64,000 nt of DNA from AR5 sp041499965 (GTDB lineage Bacteria; Methylomirabilota; Methylomirabilia; Rokubacteriales; CSP1-6), in contig JBGQLG010000006.1 in the NCBI GenBank assembly GCA_041499965.1, positions 11,868 through 75,867 on the forward strand. The letters run 5' to 3'. Positions within the stretch are counted from its first letter, which is position 1. Every line of letters starts with the position of its first letter. The notes beneath the pieces were generated by a model. The model did not search any database. It worked only from the letters and a program-made list of their open reading frames with translations, and was not told the origin of the DNA. Positions 1 to 7,914 of this stretch are shown one piece after another. The translations under genes were made by a program, and so were the position numbers.

Positions 1-667
1 GACGCTGGAGATCGACGAGGACATCGAGGAGTTCATCCGGGCCCAGGGGGCCAAGCCGGCCTTCAAGGGCTACCGGGGATTCCCGGCGACCGTCTGCATC
101 TCGATCAACGAGGAGGTCGTGCACGGGATTCCCTCGGCCCAGCGCCGCGTGAAGGAGGGGGACATCGTCGGTCTGGACCTCGGGTGTATCGTCGAGGGGT
201 ACTACGCCGATTGCGCGTTCACCCTCGCGGTCGGAGCCGTGCCGCCACGGGTCCAGGAGCTGCTCGACGCCACCCGCCAGAGCCTGGAGGCCGGCATCGT
301 GGAGTGCTCCCCGGGCCGGCGGCTGTCCGACGTCTCGCACGCCATCCAGGTGCACGTCGAGAAGCACGGGTTCTCGGTCGTGCGCGCCTTCGTCGGCCAC
401 GGGATCGGGCGTGCCCTGCACGAGGAGCCCCAGGTGCCGAACTTCGGCGACCCGGGCCGCGGGCCCCAGCTCAAGCCAGGCATGGTGCTGGCCATCGAGC
501 CCATGGTCACCATGGGGAGCTGGGAGGTCCGGATCCTCGACGACGGTTGGACGGCGGTGACGAAGGACGGCAGCCTCGCCGCCCACTTCGAGCACACGAT
601 CGCGGTGACGGAGGCGGGTCCCGAGGTGCTGACGCGCAAGAGCGGAGGCGCGGCCCAGGCCGCCTGA
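1..667 (+). CDS. map: Methionine aminopeptidase type I (5' end outside window)
   Basis: Removes the initiator methionine from nascent proteins in the cytoplasm. The reading frame is open from base 2, with no start inside the window, so roughly the first 30-40 residues are missing. The metal-ligand pattern of the family is complete: the two aspartates in GLDLG and YADCAFT, the histidine in GHGIG, and the glutamates in AIEPM and FEHT. It is followed 10 bases later by infA, the usual map-infA-rpmJ order at the end of the spc/alpha ribosomal region. Cotranscription with the downstream genes is inferred from spacing and strand. Confidence 0.96.
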   Translation, partial: TLEIDEDIEEFIRAQGAKPAFKGYRGFPATVCISINEEVVHGIPSAQRRVKEGDIVGLDLGCIVEGYYADCAFTLAVGAVPPRVQELLDATRQSLEAGIVECSPGRRLSDVSHAIQVHVEKHGFSVVRAFVGHGIGRALHEEPQVPNFGDPGRGPQLKPGMVLAIEPMVTMGSWEVRILDDGWTAVTKDGSLAAHFEHTIAVTEAGPEVLTRKSGGAAQAA

Positions 668-677
668 GAACACGGAC

Positions 678-896
678 ATGCCAAAAGAAGACGCGATCGA
701 GGTCGAAGGCACCGTGGTGGAGCCGCTGCCGAACGCGATGTTTCGCGTCGAGCTGGAGAGCGGCCACCGCGTCCTCGCGCACGTGAGCGGCAAGATGCGG
801 ATGAACTTCATCCGGATCCTGCCCGGCGACCGCGTGAAGGTGGAGCTGTCGCCCTACGACCTCACGCGGGGACGCATCACGTACCGGTTCAAGTAG
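678..896 (+). CDS. infA: Translation initiation factor IF-1
   Basis: A 72-residue protein, the exact usual length of IF-1, with a single S1-like OB fold. It binds the ribosomal A site on the 30S subunit during initiation. Recognisable stretches are VEGTVVEPLPNAMFRVEL, GHRVLAHVSGKMRMNFI and the C-terminal LTRGRITYRFK. It starts 10 bases after the map stop codon and is followed 13 bases later by rpmJ. Nothing is unusual in the sequence. Confidence 0.98.
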   Translation: MPKEDAIEVEGTVVEPLPNAMFRVELESGHRVLAHVSGKMRMNFIRILPGDRVKVELSPYDLTRGRITYRFK

Positions 897-909
897 GAGC
901 GAACGAGCG

Positions 910-1023
910 ATGAAGGTGAGACCGTCGGTCAAGCCGCGCTGCGAGCATTGCAAGATCGTCAAGCGCCAGGGCGTCGTGCGGATCATCTGCAAGAACCCGC
1001 GGCACAAGCAACGGCAGGGATAA
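910..1023 (+). CDS. rpmJ: Ribosomal protein bL36
   Basis: A 37-residue gene, very short but unmistakable. It begins MKVRPSVKPRCEHCK and carries the zinc ligands Cys11, Cys14, Cys27 and His32, so this is the zinc-binding (C+) form of L36. It is part of the 50S subunit and lies between infA and rpsM as in most bacteria. The ATG is 13 bases after the infA stop codon, with a GGAGCGA ribosome-binding sequence spanning the junction. A GC-rich hairpin follows the stop codon by 5 bases. Confidence 0.97.
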   Translation: MKVRPSVKPRCEHCKIVKRQGVVRIICKNPRHKQRQG

Positions 1024-1028
1024 ACCTC

Positions 1029-1051
1029 GGAGGGGGGCTTCGCCCCCCTTC
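1029..1051 (+). terminator. GC hairpin without U-tract after rpmJ
   Basis: Ten-base-pair stem (GGAGGGGGGC with GCCCCCCTTC, one G-U pair) around a UUC loop, five bases after the rpmJ stop. There is no run of T after it, so it may be a weak terminator, a processing site or part of the rpsM leader rather than a classical intrinsic terminator. Confidence 0.6.
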
Positions 1052-1074
1052 CGAAACCTCCCCCCAGGAGGATG

Positions 1075-1093
1075 GCGCCGGCAAAGCCGGCGC
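1075..1093 (+). promoter_or_regulatory. Hairpin in the rpsM leader
   Basis: Perfect 8-base-pair stem GCGCCGGC / GCCGGCGC with an AAA loop, 23 bases before the rpsM start. In E. coli, S4 represses this same operon by binding a structured leader just upstream of rpsM. Whether this hairpin has that role is an inference from position only. Confidence 0.4.
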
Positions 1094-1116
1094 TCGAAGA
1101 GGACGGAGACAGGGCT

Positions 1117-1533
1117 ATGGCGAGAGTGGCTGGAGTGGATTTGCCGCGGGAGAAGCGTGGGGAAGTGGCGGTCACGTACATCTATGGGATTGGCCGGGCC
1201 ACCGCCAACCGGATCCTGGCCAAGGCCAGCGTCGATCCGGGCAAGCGGGTCAAGGCCTGGAGCGACGAGGAGACCGCCCGCGTGCGCGAGATCATCGAGC
1301 GCGAGCTGAAGGTCGAGGGCGACCTGCGCCGCGAGATCTCCATGAACGTGAAGCGGCTGATGGACGTCGGCTCCTATCGGGGGATCCGGCATCGCCGGGG
1401 GCTGCCCGTGCGCGGCCAGCGGACCCACACCAACGCGCGGACGCGCAAGGGCCCGCGCAAGGGCGTCATGGTGAAGAAGAAGCCCACCGCGTCCGCCCCC
1501 GCCCCGGCGGCACCGAAGAAGGCAGGAGCCTGA
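1117..1533 (+). CDS. rpsM: Ribosomal protein uS13
   Basis: A 138-residue S13 of the 30S head, contacting tRNA and 16S rRNA. The start MARVAGVDLPREKR, the helix-two-turn-helix YIYGIGRATANRIL, and the basic GLPVRGQRTHTNARTRKG are all typical. The start at 1117 matches the family N-terminus and has a purine-rich GGAGACAGGG before it. An in-frame ATG at 1072 would add 15 residues with no family counterpart. The C-terminus is extended by about 20 Ala/Pro/Lys-rich residues. rpsK follows after 3 bases. Confidence 0.97.
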   Translation: MARVAGVDLPREKRGEVAVTYIYGIGRATANRILAKASVDPGKRVKAWSDEETARVREIIERELKVEGDLRREISMNVKRLMDVGSYRGIRHRRGLPVRGQRTHTNARTRKGPRKGVMVKKKPTASAPAPAAPKKAGA

Positions 1534-1536
1534 GGC

Positions 1537-1944
1537 ATGGCTGAGCCCGCGAAGCCCGCTCCCCGCAAGAAGGGTGGCAAGAAGCGCGAGCGCCGCGAGG
1601 TCCGCACCGGCATCGCGCACGTGCAGGCCACGTTCAACAACACGATCGTGACCCTCACCGACAAGATGGGCAACGTCGTGTCGTGGTCCAGCGCCGGCAG
1701 CGCCGGCTTCAAGGGCTCACGCAAGAGCACCCCGTTCGCGGCCCAGACGGCGGCCGAGAACGCCGCCCGCAAGGCGATGGAGTTCGGACTCAAGCAGATC
1801 GAGGTCTTCGTGCGCGGGCCCGGGGCGGGGCGGGAAGCCGCCATCCGCTCGCTGCAGGCGGTCGGGCTCGAGATCAGCGCGATCCGCGACGTCACGCCCA
1901 TTCCCCACGACGGCTGCCGCCCGCCCAAGCGGCGGCGGGTGTAG
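1537..1944 (+). CDS. rpsK: Ribosomal protein uS11
   Basis: A 135-residue S11 of the 30S platform. Family signatures are present: HVQATFNNTIVTLTD, SAGSAGFKGSRKSTPFAAQ, and the conserved C-terminal PIPHDGCRPPKRRRV. The first 20 residues are basic and low in complexity, as is common in this family. It lies 3 bases after rpsM and 12 bases before rpsD, within the alpha operon. Confidence 0.98.
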   Translation: MAEPAKPAPRKKGGKKRERREVRTGIAHVQATFNNTIVTLTDKMGNVVSWSSAGSAGFKGSRKSTPFAAQTAAENAARKAMEFGLKQIEVFVRGPGAGREAAIRSLQAVGLEISAIRDVTPIPHDGCRPPKRRRV

Positions 1945-1956
1945 AGGAGGACGGCG

Positions 1957-2580
1957 ATGGCACGCTATCGTGATGCCAAGTGCCGGCTGTGCCGCCGTGA
2001 GGGCATGAAGCTCTTCCTCAAGGGCGCCCGCTGCTTCACCGACAAGTGTGCGATCGAGCGGCGGAATTATCCGCCCGGCATGCACGGCCTGCAGCGCGGC
2101 AAGCTGACGCCGTACGGCGTACAGCTGCGCGAGAAGCAGAAGGCCAAGCGGATCTACGGCATCCTCGAGTCCCAGTTCCGCAAGTACTTCCAGTGGGCGG
2201 AGCGCCAGAAGGGCGTGACCGGCGAGAACCTGCTCCGGCTGCTCGAATTGCGGCTGGACAACGTCGTGTACCGCATGGGCTTCGCGGCCTCCCGCCGGGA
2301 GTCGCGCCAGATGGTGGCCCACGGCCACTTCCAGGTGAACGGACGCAAGGCCAACGTGCCGTCGTTCCTCACCAAGGTCGGTGACGTCGTGCAGCTGCGA
2401 TCGACCTCCAAGCTGGGGCCCCGCGTGGATGACAACGCCAACGCCGGCCGCGGCCAAATTCCACAATGGCTGGACGTCGACGTCAACGGCAAGAAGGCTG
2501 TCGTCCGGGGCCTGCCGCTCCGGGAGGACATCCAGATCCCCGTGTCCGAGCAGCTCATCGTCGAGCTGTACAGCAAGTAG
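1957..2580 (+). CDS. rpsD: Ribosomal protein uS4, zinc-binding form
   Basis: A 207-residue S4, one of the primary 16S rRNA binders of the 30S subunit. The N-terminus has four cysteines (9, 12, 26 and 31), so this is the zinc-binding C+ version. The RNA-binding S4 domain follows (RLDNVVYRMGFAASRRESRQ, then the GHFQVNG segment). In E. coli this protein also represses its own operon, so the hairpins before rpsM deserve attention. rpoA begins 16 bases downstream. Confidence 0.98.
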   Translation: MARYRDAKCRLCRREGMKLFLKGARCFTDKCAIERRNYPPGMHGLQRGKLTPYGVQLREKQKAKRIYGILESQFRKYFQWAERQKGVTGENLLRLLELRLDNVVYRMGFAASRRESRQMVAHGHFQVNGRKANVPSFLTKVGDVVQLRSTSKLGPRVDDNANAGRGQIPQWLDVDVNGKKAVVRGLPLREDIQIPVSEQLIVELYSK

Positions 2581-2596
2581 AGAGGACGGGGAAGGC

Positions 2597-3577
2597 ATGC
2601 CACGCATTCCGTTTCAGAAGCCGAAGAAGGTCGAGTGGGAGATCCTCAGCGACCGCTACGGCCGACTGGTAGCCGAGCCCTTCGAGAAGGGCTACGCGCT
2701 CACCGTCGGTAACTCGCTGCGGCGCACGCTGCTGTCGATCGTGCCGGGCGCGGCCGTGGCGTGGGTGAAGATCGAGGGCGTGAAGCCGAACGACACCAAG
2801 ATCGCCGGTGTCGTCGAGGGGCTCACCGATGTGCTGCTGAACCTCAAGAAGCTCGCCATCCAGGTGCCCTCGGACGAGCCGCGGGTGCTGCGCCTGGAGG
2901 CCACCGGCCCCAAGGAGGTCAAGGGCGAGGACGTCCCCGAGACCGGCGCCGAGATCCTCAACCCGGAGGCGCATCTGTTCACGCTGGAGGCCGGCGCCAA
3001 GATCACGCTGGAGCTCGGCGTGGGTGTGGGCCGGCGCTACCAGGCGGCCGATCAACCCGGGGGGGACACCCCGGCCGGCGCCCTGTCGCTGGACGCCGCC
3101 TACTCGCCGATCACCCGGGTGTCCTACAACGTCGAGATGTCCCGCCTGGGCAAGATCACCGATTACGAGAAGCTCGTGCTGGAGGTGTGGACGAACGGTG
3201 CCATCAGCCCCGACGACGCACTGACGCGCGCCTCGACCTTTCTGCGCGATCACTATGCCCCGTTGGCTCCGGCCGGGGCCGACGAGGACGAGGAGGCGGA
3301 TGCGACCACGGGGGAGGCGTACCTGCGCGATGCCCTCGGCAAGACGCTGGAAGAGCTGCTGCTGCCGGCGCGGGCCATCAACGCCCTGAAGAGCGCCGAG
3401 CTGAACCTCGTCGCCGACCTCGTGCAGAAGACGGAGCTCGACCTGGCCGACGTCAAGAACCTGGGCGACAAGTCGATCGACGAGATCAAGACCGCCCTGG
3501 CCGCCCTGGGCCTGTCCCTCGGCATGCGCATCGACCCCAACGTCCTCGGCGCGCTGGGGCGTGGCACTGCGAAGTGA
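2597..3577 (+). CDS. rpoA: RNA polymerase alpha subunit
   Basis: A 326-residue alpha subunit, normal length. The N-terminal assembly domain shows EPFEKGYALTVGNSLRRTLL and GVKPNDTKIAGV. The C-terminal domain, which contacts UP elements and activators, contains LRDALGKTLEELLLPARAIN and VKNLGDKSIDEIK. A start at 2597 matches the family N-terminus (MPRIPFQKPKKVEWE) and has a GGACGGGGAAGG ribosome-binding sequence. Most of the 91 bases to rplQ are non-coding and contain three GAAGTGAGC-like repeats of unknown meaning. Confidence 0.98.
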   Translation: MPRIPFQKPKKVEWEILSDRYGRLVAEPFEKGYALTVGNSLRRTLLSIVPGAAVAWVKIEGVKPNDTKIAGVVEGLTDVLLNLKKLAIQVPSDEPRVLRLEATGPKEVKGEDVPETGAEILNPEAHLFTLEAGAKITLELGVGVGRRYQAADQPGGDTPAGALSLDAAYSPITRVSYNVEMSRLGKITDYEKLVLEVWTNGAISPDDALTRASTFLRDHYAPLAPAGADEDEEADATTGEAYLRDALGKTLEELLLPARAINALKSAELNLVADLVQKTELDLADVKNLGDKSIDEIKTALAALGLSLGMRIDPNVLGALGRGTAK

Positions 3578-3668
3578 GCGCCCCCGGGGCGCGAGCTGAG
3601 CCTGAACCGAAGTCTGCAAAGTGAGCGCCGTCGCGTGAAGTGAGCTCGACAACCATGATGAGGATGCG

Positions 3669-4151
3669 ATGAGGCACCGCAAGGACGGTTACAAGCTCGG
3701 CCGGCTCACCCAGCACCGGTGGGCGATGTTCCGCAATCTCCTGACCGGGCTGTTCCGCCACGAGCGCATCGAGACGACCGAGGCTAAGGCCAAGGCGGTG
3801 CGGGGGCTGGCCGACCACATCGTCACGCTGGCCAAGCGCGAGACCCTGCACGCGCGCCGCCAGGTGCTACAGCTGGTGCCCGACACCGAGGTCGTCCGCC
3901 GGATCTTCGACACGATCGCCGCGCGCTTCTCCGACCGCAACGGCGGCTACACGCGGCTGATCAAGACCCGGGTGCGCCACGGCGACGCCGCCCCCATGGT
4001 GCTGCTCGAGCTGGTCGACCGCCCCGACGCGCCGAAGGACGGGGACGGCAAGGGCGAGAAGAAGGAAAAGGCTCCGCGGGGCGAGAAGGGCGAGGCGGGG
4101 TCGGGCGGCAAGAAGAAGAAGCGCGAGAAGGCCGCGGCCGCGTCGGCCTGA
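3669..4151 (+). CDS. rplQ: Ribosomal protein bL17
   Basis: A 160-residue L17 of the 50S subunit, closing the alpha operon. The N-terminus MRHRKDGYKLGRLTQHRWAM and the RNLLTGLFRHERIETTEAKA segment are diagnostic. The core ends near residue 120; the last 40 residues are a Lys/Glu/Gly/Ala-rich tail, probably disordered and rRNA-binding. The gene converges on the MFS transporter with only 5 bases between the two stop codons, and no hairpin terminator is visible between them. Confidence 0.97.
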   Translation: MRHRKDGYKLGRLTQHRWAMFRNLLTGLFRHERIETTEAKAKAVRGLADHIVTLAKRETLHARRQVLQLVPDTEVVRRIFDTIAARFSDRNGGYTRLIKTRVRHGDAAPMVLLELVDRPDAPKDGDGKGEKKEKAPRGEKGEAGSGGKKKKREKAAAASA

Positions 4152-4156
4152 AGGCG

Positions 4157-5365
4157 CTAGGCCAGCTCCCGCTCGCGGTCGATCGCGGGGCCGGCCACGA
4201 CCGTGGCGGTGGTGACCAGCGCCGCCAGCCCGGCGAACACCGCCCAGGGCACCGCGTAGGAGTTCCATCGCACGAGCAGCAACCCGAACGTGGCCGGTCC
4301 CACCAGCAGCCCCACGACGATCGCCGTGAATGCGACGCCGCTCAGCAGGCCGGCGGCGCGGCGGCCGCCCACCTCGGCGCTGACGATGAAGAATATCCCC
4401 ACCCAGCCGTAGGCGCCCACGCCGCTCGCGAACGCCAACAGCCCGGCCAGCGCCGGGGCCGACACCGGCCAGACCGCGTAACTGACGAAGATGATCGCGC
4501 CGACGGCGCCGGTGAGGGCCAGCCACAGCGACCGATGGCCGGTGAGCCAGCGGTCGCTGGCGGCGCCCAGCGCCAGGCGGGAGACGGCGCCGCCGGCCTG
4601 CGAGCAGGCCACCAGCAGGCCGGCCCCGATGTGGTCGAAGCCCAGGGCCTGCACCGCGTAGAGCGGCAGGTAGCTGAGCACCGCCGCCTGCACCATCCCG
4701 AGCACCAGGCCGCTGGCGAAGAACGCCACCAGCGCTGGCCGGCCGAGCCACGTCCAGCTTCCCGGCCCCCCAGGCGGCGTCGCGCCCGCGACGAGGCCGG
4801 CCGTGGCGCCGCCGCCGAGCGGGTGGAGCGTGCCCCACGTCAACACCGGGAGCGCCACCACCACGCTGCAGGCCACGATGGCTGCGCGCCACCCGAGCGC
4901 GGCGGCGATCGACGGCAACACCAGCGCGGAGGCGACGCCCCCGAGCGTCAATCCCATCTGCTTGATGCCCATCGCGATCCCGCACTCGCGGACCGGGAAC
5001 AGGTCGATGATGGCGCGGCCCAGCGCCGGATTGACGACGCTCCAGCCGATGCCCGCGACGAACAGGCACGCAAGGAACGCGGGAAAGCTGGGCGACCACG
5101 CGGCCACTGCCAGGCCGCAGGCGCCGAGCGCGAGCCCGCCCAGGAAGCTCGTCCGGACGCCGAGCCGGTCGGCCAGGCGCCCGCCCGGCAGCGAGAAGAA
5201 GAGGCCGGCCAGGTAGATCGACGGTACGATGAGCGCCACCTGCAAGCGCGAGAGGGCGAACCCCTCGACGAGGCTCGGCGACAGCGGCGAGATGCCGAGC
5301 ATCCCGAAGGCCCCGGCGCCGTACGAGCTCGTGAGGAGGGCCAGCAGGACCCAGCGGCCATCCAC
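4157..5365 (-). CDS. Major facilitator superfamily transporter
   Basis: A 402-residue inner-membrane carrier with about 12 predicted membrane segments. The MFS loop motif between segments 2 and 3 reads GGRLADRLGVRTSF, and a shortened repeat after the central loop reads LALGAASDRWLTG. It uses a GTG start placed directly after the stop of the EthD-like gene, so the two are probably cotranscribed. Substrate is unknown; the nearby EthD-like and dienelactone-hydrolase genes suggest an organic acid or aromatic breakdown product, but this is weak inference. Confidence 0.85.
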   Translation of the reverse strand: MDGRWVLLALLTSSYGAGAFGMLGISPLSPSLVEGFALSRLQVALIVPSIYLAGLFFSLPGGRLADRLGVRTSFLGGLALGACGLAVAAWSPSFPAFLACLFVAGIGWSVVNPALGRAIIDLFPVRECGIAMGIKQMGLTLGGVASALVLPSIAAALGWRAAIVACSVVVALPVLTWGTLHPLGGGATAGLVAGATPPGGPGSWTWLGRPALVAFFASGLVLGMVQAAVLSYLPLYAVQALGFDHIGAGLLVACSQAGGAVSRLALGAASDRWLTGHRSLWLALTGAVGAIIFVSYAVWPVSAPALAGLLAFASGVGAYGWVGIFFIVSAEVGGRRAAGLLSGVAFTAIVVGLLVGPATFGLLLVRWNSYAVPWAVFAGLAALVTTATVVAGPAIDRERELA

Positions 5366-5704
5366 TCAGCGCCCCGGGACGACGACCCGCTCCTCGATGG
5401 TGAAGGTCTTGATCCGGCCGATGAAGAGCGCCCCGTCGGCGTGCAGCGCCTTCGACTCCGGCGAGGCTGACGCCCGGGCCATGCTCTCGGCGTCGTCGTA
5501 CCAGAGCTCGGCGATGCCGTCCACGTCGACGTCCAGGGCCGGGATGTCGGGCCGCCGGCGCTCGGCCACGACGTGCGACTGCACGTAGCGGCGCAGCCCG
5601 GGCACCGCGTGGGCCAGCGGCGCGTGGACGTCGACCCAGTGCCGGACGAACTGCTGGTGCGTCATGCCGTCCTTGCGGGTCAGCAACGAGATGCTCTTGA
5701 TCAC
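5366..5704 (-). CDS. EthD-domain protein
   Basis: A 112-residue protein of the ferredoxin-like dimeric alpha/beta-barrel group. The N-terminal half, IKSISLLTRKDGMTHQQF followed by VRHWVDVHAPLAHAVPGLR, is the typical EthD signature. Such proteins sit beside degradation genes and have no settled enzymatic role. GTG start with GGAGGAC upstream. It is followed without a gap by the MFS gene. The 96 bases before it, up to the dienelactone hydrolase, show no clear promoter. Confidence 0.8.
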   Translation of the reverse strand: MIKSISLLTRKDGMTHQQFVRHWVDVHAPLAHAVPGLRRYVQSHVVAERRRPDIPALDVDVDGIAELWYDDAESMARASASPESKALHADGALFIGRIKTFTIEERVVVPGR

Positions 5705-5800
5705 CGAAGGGTGTCCTCCGTGAGTGGTCCGGCGGCGCCGCGAGCGGAGCGTCGGGGAGCGGGCAGGGCGGGCCGGTCCGACGCCGGCCCGCCCTCCCCG

Positions 5801-6472
5801 CTACGTGAGATGCGTCTGGAACAACGCGAGCGTGCGATTCCAGGCGTCGGTGGCGGCGGCCCGATCGTAGACCTCGCGCTCGTCGTTGAAGAAGGCGTGA
5901 TCGACGTTCGGATAGATGTGGATCTCCGACGACTTGCCGGCCTTCTTGATCGCCGCGTCGGTGTCCCTGGCCACCTGCGGCGTGACGAAGCCGTCCTTCT
6001 CGGCGAACAGTCCCAGCACCGGGCCGGAGAGCTTGGCGTAGTCCGGCTTGACGTTGGGATGGATGCCGTAGAAGTTCACGACCGCGCCCACGCTGGGATT
6101 CAGCGTCCCCGCGAACAGCGCGAGCTGGCCCCCCATGCAGAAGCCGACGGCGCCGACCTTGGCCGTGGACGAGTGCCCGACCAGGTACGTGACGGCGCCG
6201 CGCAGGTCTTTCTCGGCCTGGGCGATGTTGAGGGCCATGAACAGCTTGCCGGCGCCGTCCGGCTCGCTGGCGGTCTGGCCGTGGTACATGTCGGGCGCCA
6301 GCGCCGAGAACCCGGCGGCGGCGAAGCGGTCGCAGACCTTCTTGATGTGGGGCACCAGGCCCCACCACTCCTGGATGACGAGGACGCCGGGGCCCTTGCC
6401 GCCGGCCGGCGTGGCCAGGTAGCCCTTGGTCGTCCCGCCGTTCGAGGGGAAATCCACCATCGTGCCGGGCAT
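5801..6472 (-). CDS. Dienelactone hydrolase family protein
   Basis: A 223-residue alpha/beta hydrolase, cytoplasmic (no signal peptide). The nucleophile elbow is GFCMGG with cysteine in place of the usual serine, as in carboxymethylenebutenolidase. Other family marks are QEWWGLVPHI and LAPDMYHGQ, with the acid and histidine in LFAEKDGFVTP and NVDHAFFNDE. The ATG has a strong AAGGAGG site. True dienelactones may not be the substrate; the family is broad. It lies downstream of the palindromic repeat at 6503-6649. Confidence 0.88.
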   Translation of the reverse strand: MPGTMVDFPSNGGTTKGYLATPAGGKGPGVLVIQEWWGLVPHIKKVCDRFAAAGFSALAPDMYHGQTASEPDGAGKLFMALNIAQAEKDLRGAVTYLVGHSSTAKVGAVGFCMGGQLALFAGTLNPSVGAVVNFYGIHPNVKPDYAKLSGPVLGLFAEKDGFVTPQVARDTDAAIKKAGKSSEIHIYPNVDHAFFNDEREVYDRAAATDAWNRTLALFQTHLT

Positions 6473-6502
6473 CGTCGTGTCCTCCTTGGCTGGGGTTGAG
6501 GC

Positions 6503-6649
6503 TAGCAGGCTGCTGAAAAAGGCCCATCTGCTTCGTTGGCGCCCTCGGCCCCACGCTCAACGTACAGGGAGTACGCCTCGCGTGCGGCCAGCGGGCGCCG
6601 CCTCGCATCTGGACCTTTTTGAGCAGCCTGCTGATTTTTCAGCAACCGG
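6503..6649. repeat. Palindromic intergenic repeat, copy 1
   Basis: About 145 bases that can fold into one long imperfect hairpin. The outer arms are GGCTGCTGAAAAAGGCCCAT and its near complement ending in GAGCAGCC; the inner arms are GGCGCCCTCGGCCCCACGC and GCGTGCGGCCAGCGGGCGCC; the tip is CGTACAGGGAGTACG. A second copy in the same orientation lies at 25672-25814, about 90 % identical by eye. It has no coding capacity of its own. It starts a few bases after the stop codon of the CBS protein gene on the minus strand. Confidence 0.85.
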
Positions 6650-6654
6650 CTAGG

Positions 6655-7914
6655 CTAGGCGGCGCCGGCGGTCGAGGCCGGTGCCGTCGAGGGAGCGATC
6701 TTCACGGCCGCCACCCGGCGGGCGTCGGCCTCGAGCACGGTGATCGTGTAGCCGGGGATCTGGAACTCCTCGCCCGTGCGGGGGATGCGATGCAGCGTGG
6801 CCAGCACCAGGCCGGCTACGGTCTCGTAGCCCTGCTTGGGCAGGTTCCAGTCGAGCGCCTCGTTCACCTCGTCGACGTGGGTGCGGGCGGCCACCCAGTA
6901 GCTGCCGTCGGGGAGGCGCTCGACCGAGGCGGGCGTGCGGTCGTGCTCGTCCTGGATCTCGCCGACGATCTGCTCGACGATGTCCTCCAGCGTCACGATG
7001 CCGGTGGCGCCGCCGTACTCGTCGACGACGACGGCGAGCTGGTTACGCCCCTTCTGCATCTCCCGGAGCAGGTCGTCGATCCGCTTGGTCTGGGGCACGA
7101 AGGTTGGCTGGCGCATCAGCTCGGGTACGCCCCGCACCTGGCCCCCGCGCCGCAGCAGGTCCATGGCCGTGACCACGCCGATCACGTTGGTCTCGCGCTG
7201 GCTGTAGATCGGGATGCGGGAGAACCCGCGCTGCCGCACCAGCGCGATCGCCTCGGCGGCGGTGGCGGTGTCGGGCAGCATCACGACGTCGATCAGCGGC
7301 ACCATGACCTCGCGCACGGTGGTGTCCCCGAGGTCGAAGATCTTGTCGATCATCTCCGCCTCCTGGGTGCTGACCGACACCTCGCCCGGCTCGAGCTGCA
7401 GCAGCGCCTTCAGCTCCTCGCGCGAGACGAACTGCCGGCTGTCCACCCGCGGCCCGCCGCAGGCGCGCAGGACCGCGGCGACCACGGTGTTGGCCAGGGT
7501 CACGAACGGGGTCAGCGCCGTCGAGGCCCAGGTGAGCGGGCGGTAGAACCGGAGGATCAGGCTCGTCGCCCACTGCCGGGCCACCGCCTTGGGGATGATC
7601 TCGCCGAAGACCAGCATGATGGGCGCCAGCGTGAGCGTCGCCACCAGCCAGGCCCAGCCGCCGAAGCGAGGCAGCAGCACGAAGGTCAGCGCCGAGCCGG
7701 CCACGATGTGGGCGATCGTCACCCCCATCATGGCCGTCGAGAGCACGCGCTCGGGGTGACGGAAATCCTCGAGGTAGCGGGCGGCCGTGAGGTTGCCCTC
7801 GGCGGCCAGGTGGCGCAGCCGCAGCCGGTTGGCCGCGATGAAGGCCATCTCGGCGGCCGAGAAGAACATGGTGGCCAGCAGGCACAGCGCGGCGAGCCAG
7901 AGCAGGCCCGTCAC
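6655..7914 (-). CDS. CNNM/CBS-domain membrane protein (CorC/HlyC family), second copy
   Basis: A 419-residue protein with an N-terminal CNNM (DUF21) membrane domain of about 190 residues, then paired CBS domains (TVREVMVPLIDVVMLP; IVTLEDIVEQIVGEIQDE) and a C-terminal CorC/HlyC domain. The family is linked to magnesium or cobalt export and was once called hemolysin. The GTG start overlaps the stop of the upstream paralog by 4 bases (GTGA). The two are tandem paralogs sharing the VVDEYGG-T-G motif, and may form a heteromer; that is inference. The repeat at 6503-6649 follows its stop codon. Confidence 0.9.
   Translation of the reverse strand: MTGLLWLAALCLLATMFFSAAEMAFIAANRLRLRHLAAEGNLTAARYLEDFRHPERVLSTAMMGVTIAHIVAGSALTFVLLPRFGGWAWLVATLTLAPIMLVFGEIIPKAVARQWATSLILRFYRPLTWASTALTPFVTLANTVVAAVLRACGGPRVDSRQFVSREELKALLQLEPGEVSVSTQEAEMIDKIFDLGDTTVREVMVPLIDVVMLPDTATAAEAIALVRQRGFSRIPIYSQRETNVIGVVTAMDLLRRGGQVRGVPELMRQPTFVPQTKRIDDLLREMQKGRNQLAVVVDEYGGATGIVTLEDIVEQIVGEIQDEHDRTPASVERLPDGSYWVAARTHVDEVNEALDWNLPKQGYETVAGLVLATLHRIPRTGEEFQIPGYTITVLEADARRVAAVKIAPSTAPASTAGAA

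Noticed and set aside
1072..1116. In-frame ATG at 1072 as the rpsM start
   Set aside because: AGGAGG touches the ATG with no spacer, and the extra 15 residues have no counterpart in S13; the ATG at 1117 matches the family.
3578..3668. GAAGTGAGC-like triplication between rpoA and rplQ as a regulatory repeat
   Set aside because: Copies are short and imperfect and partly overlap the rpoA stop codon; no structure or known motif fits.
3867..6608. Very long minus-strand open frame of about 900 codons
   Set aside because: It is a high-GC shadow of rplQ, the MFS gene, EthD and the hydrolase in another frame, with Arg/Ala/Gly-rich low-complexity translation.
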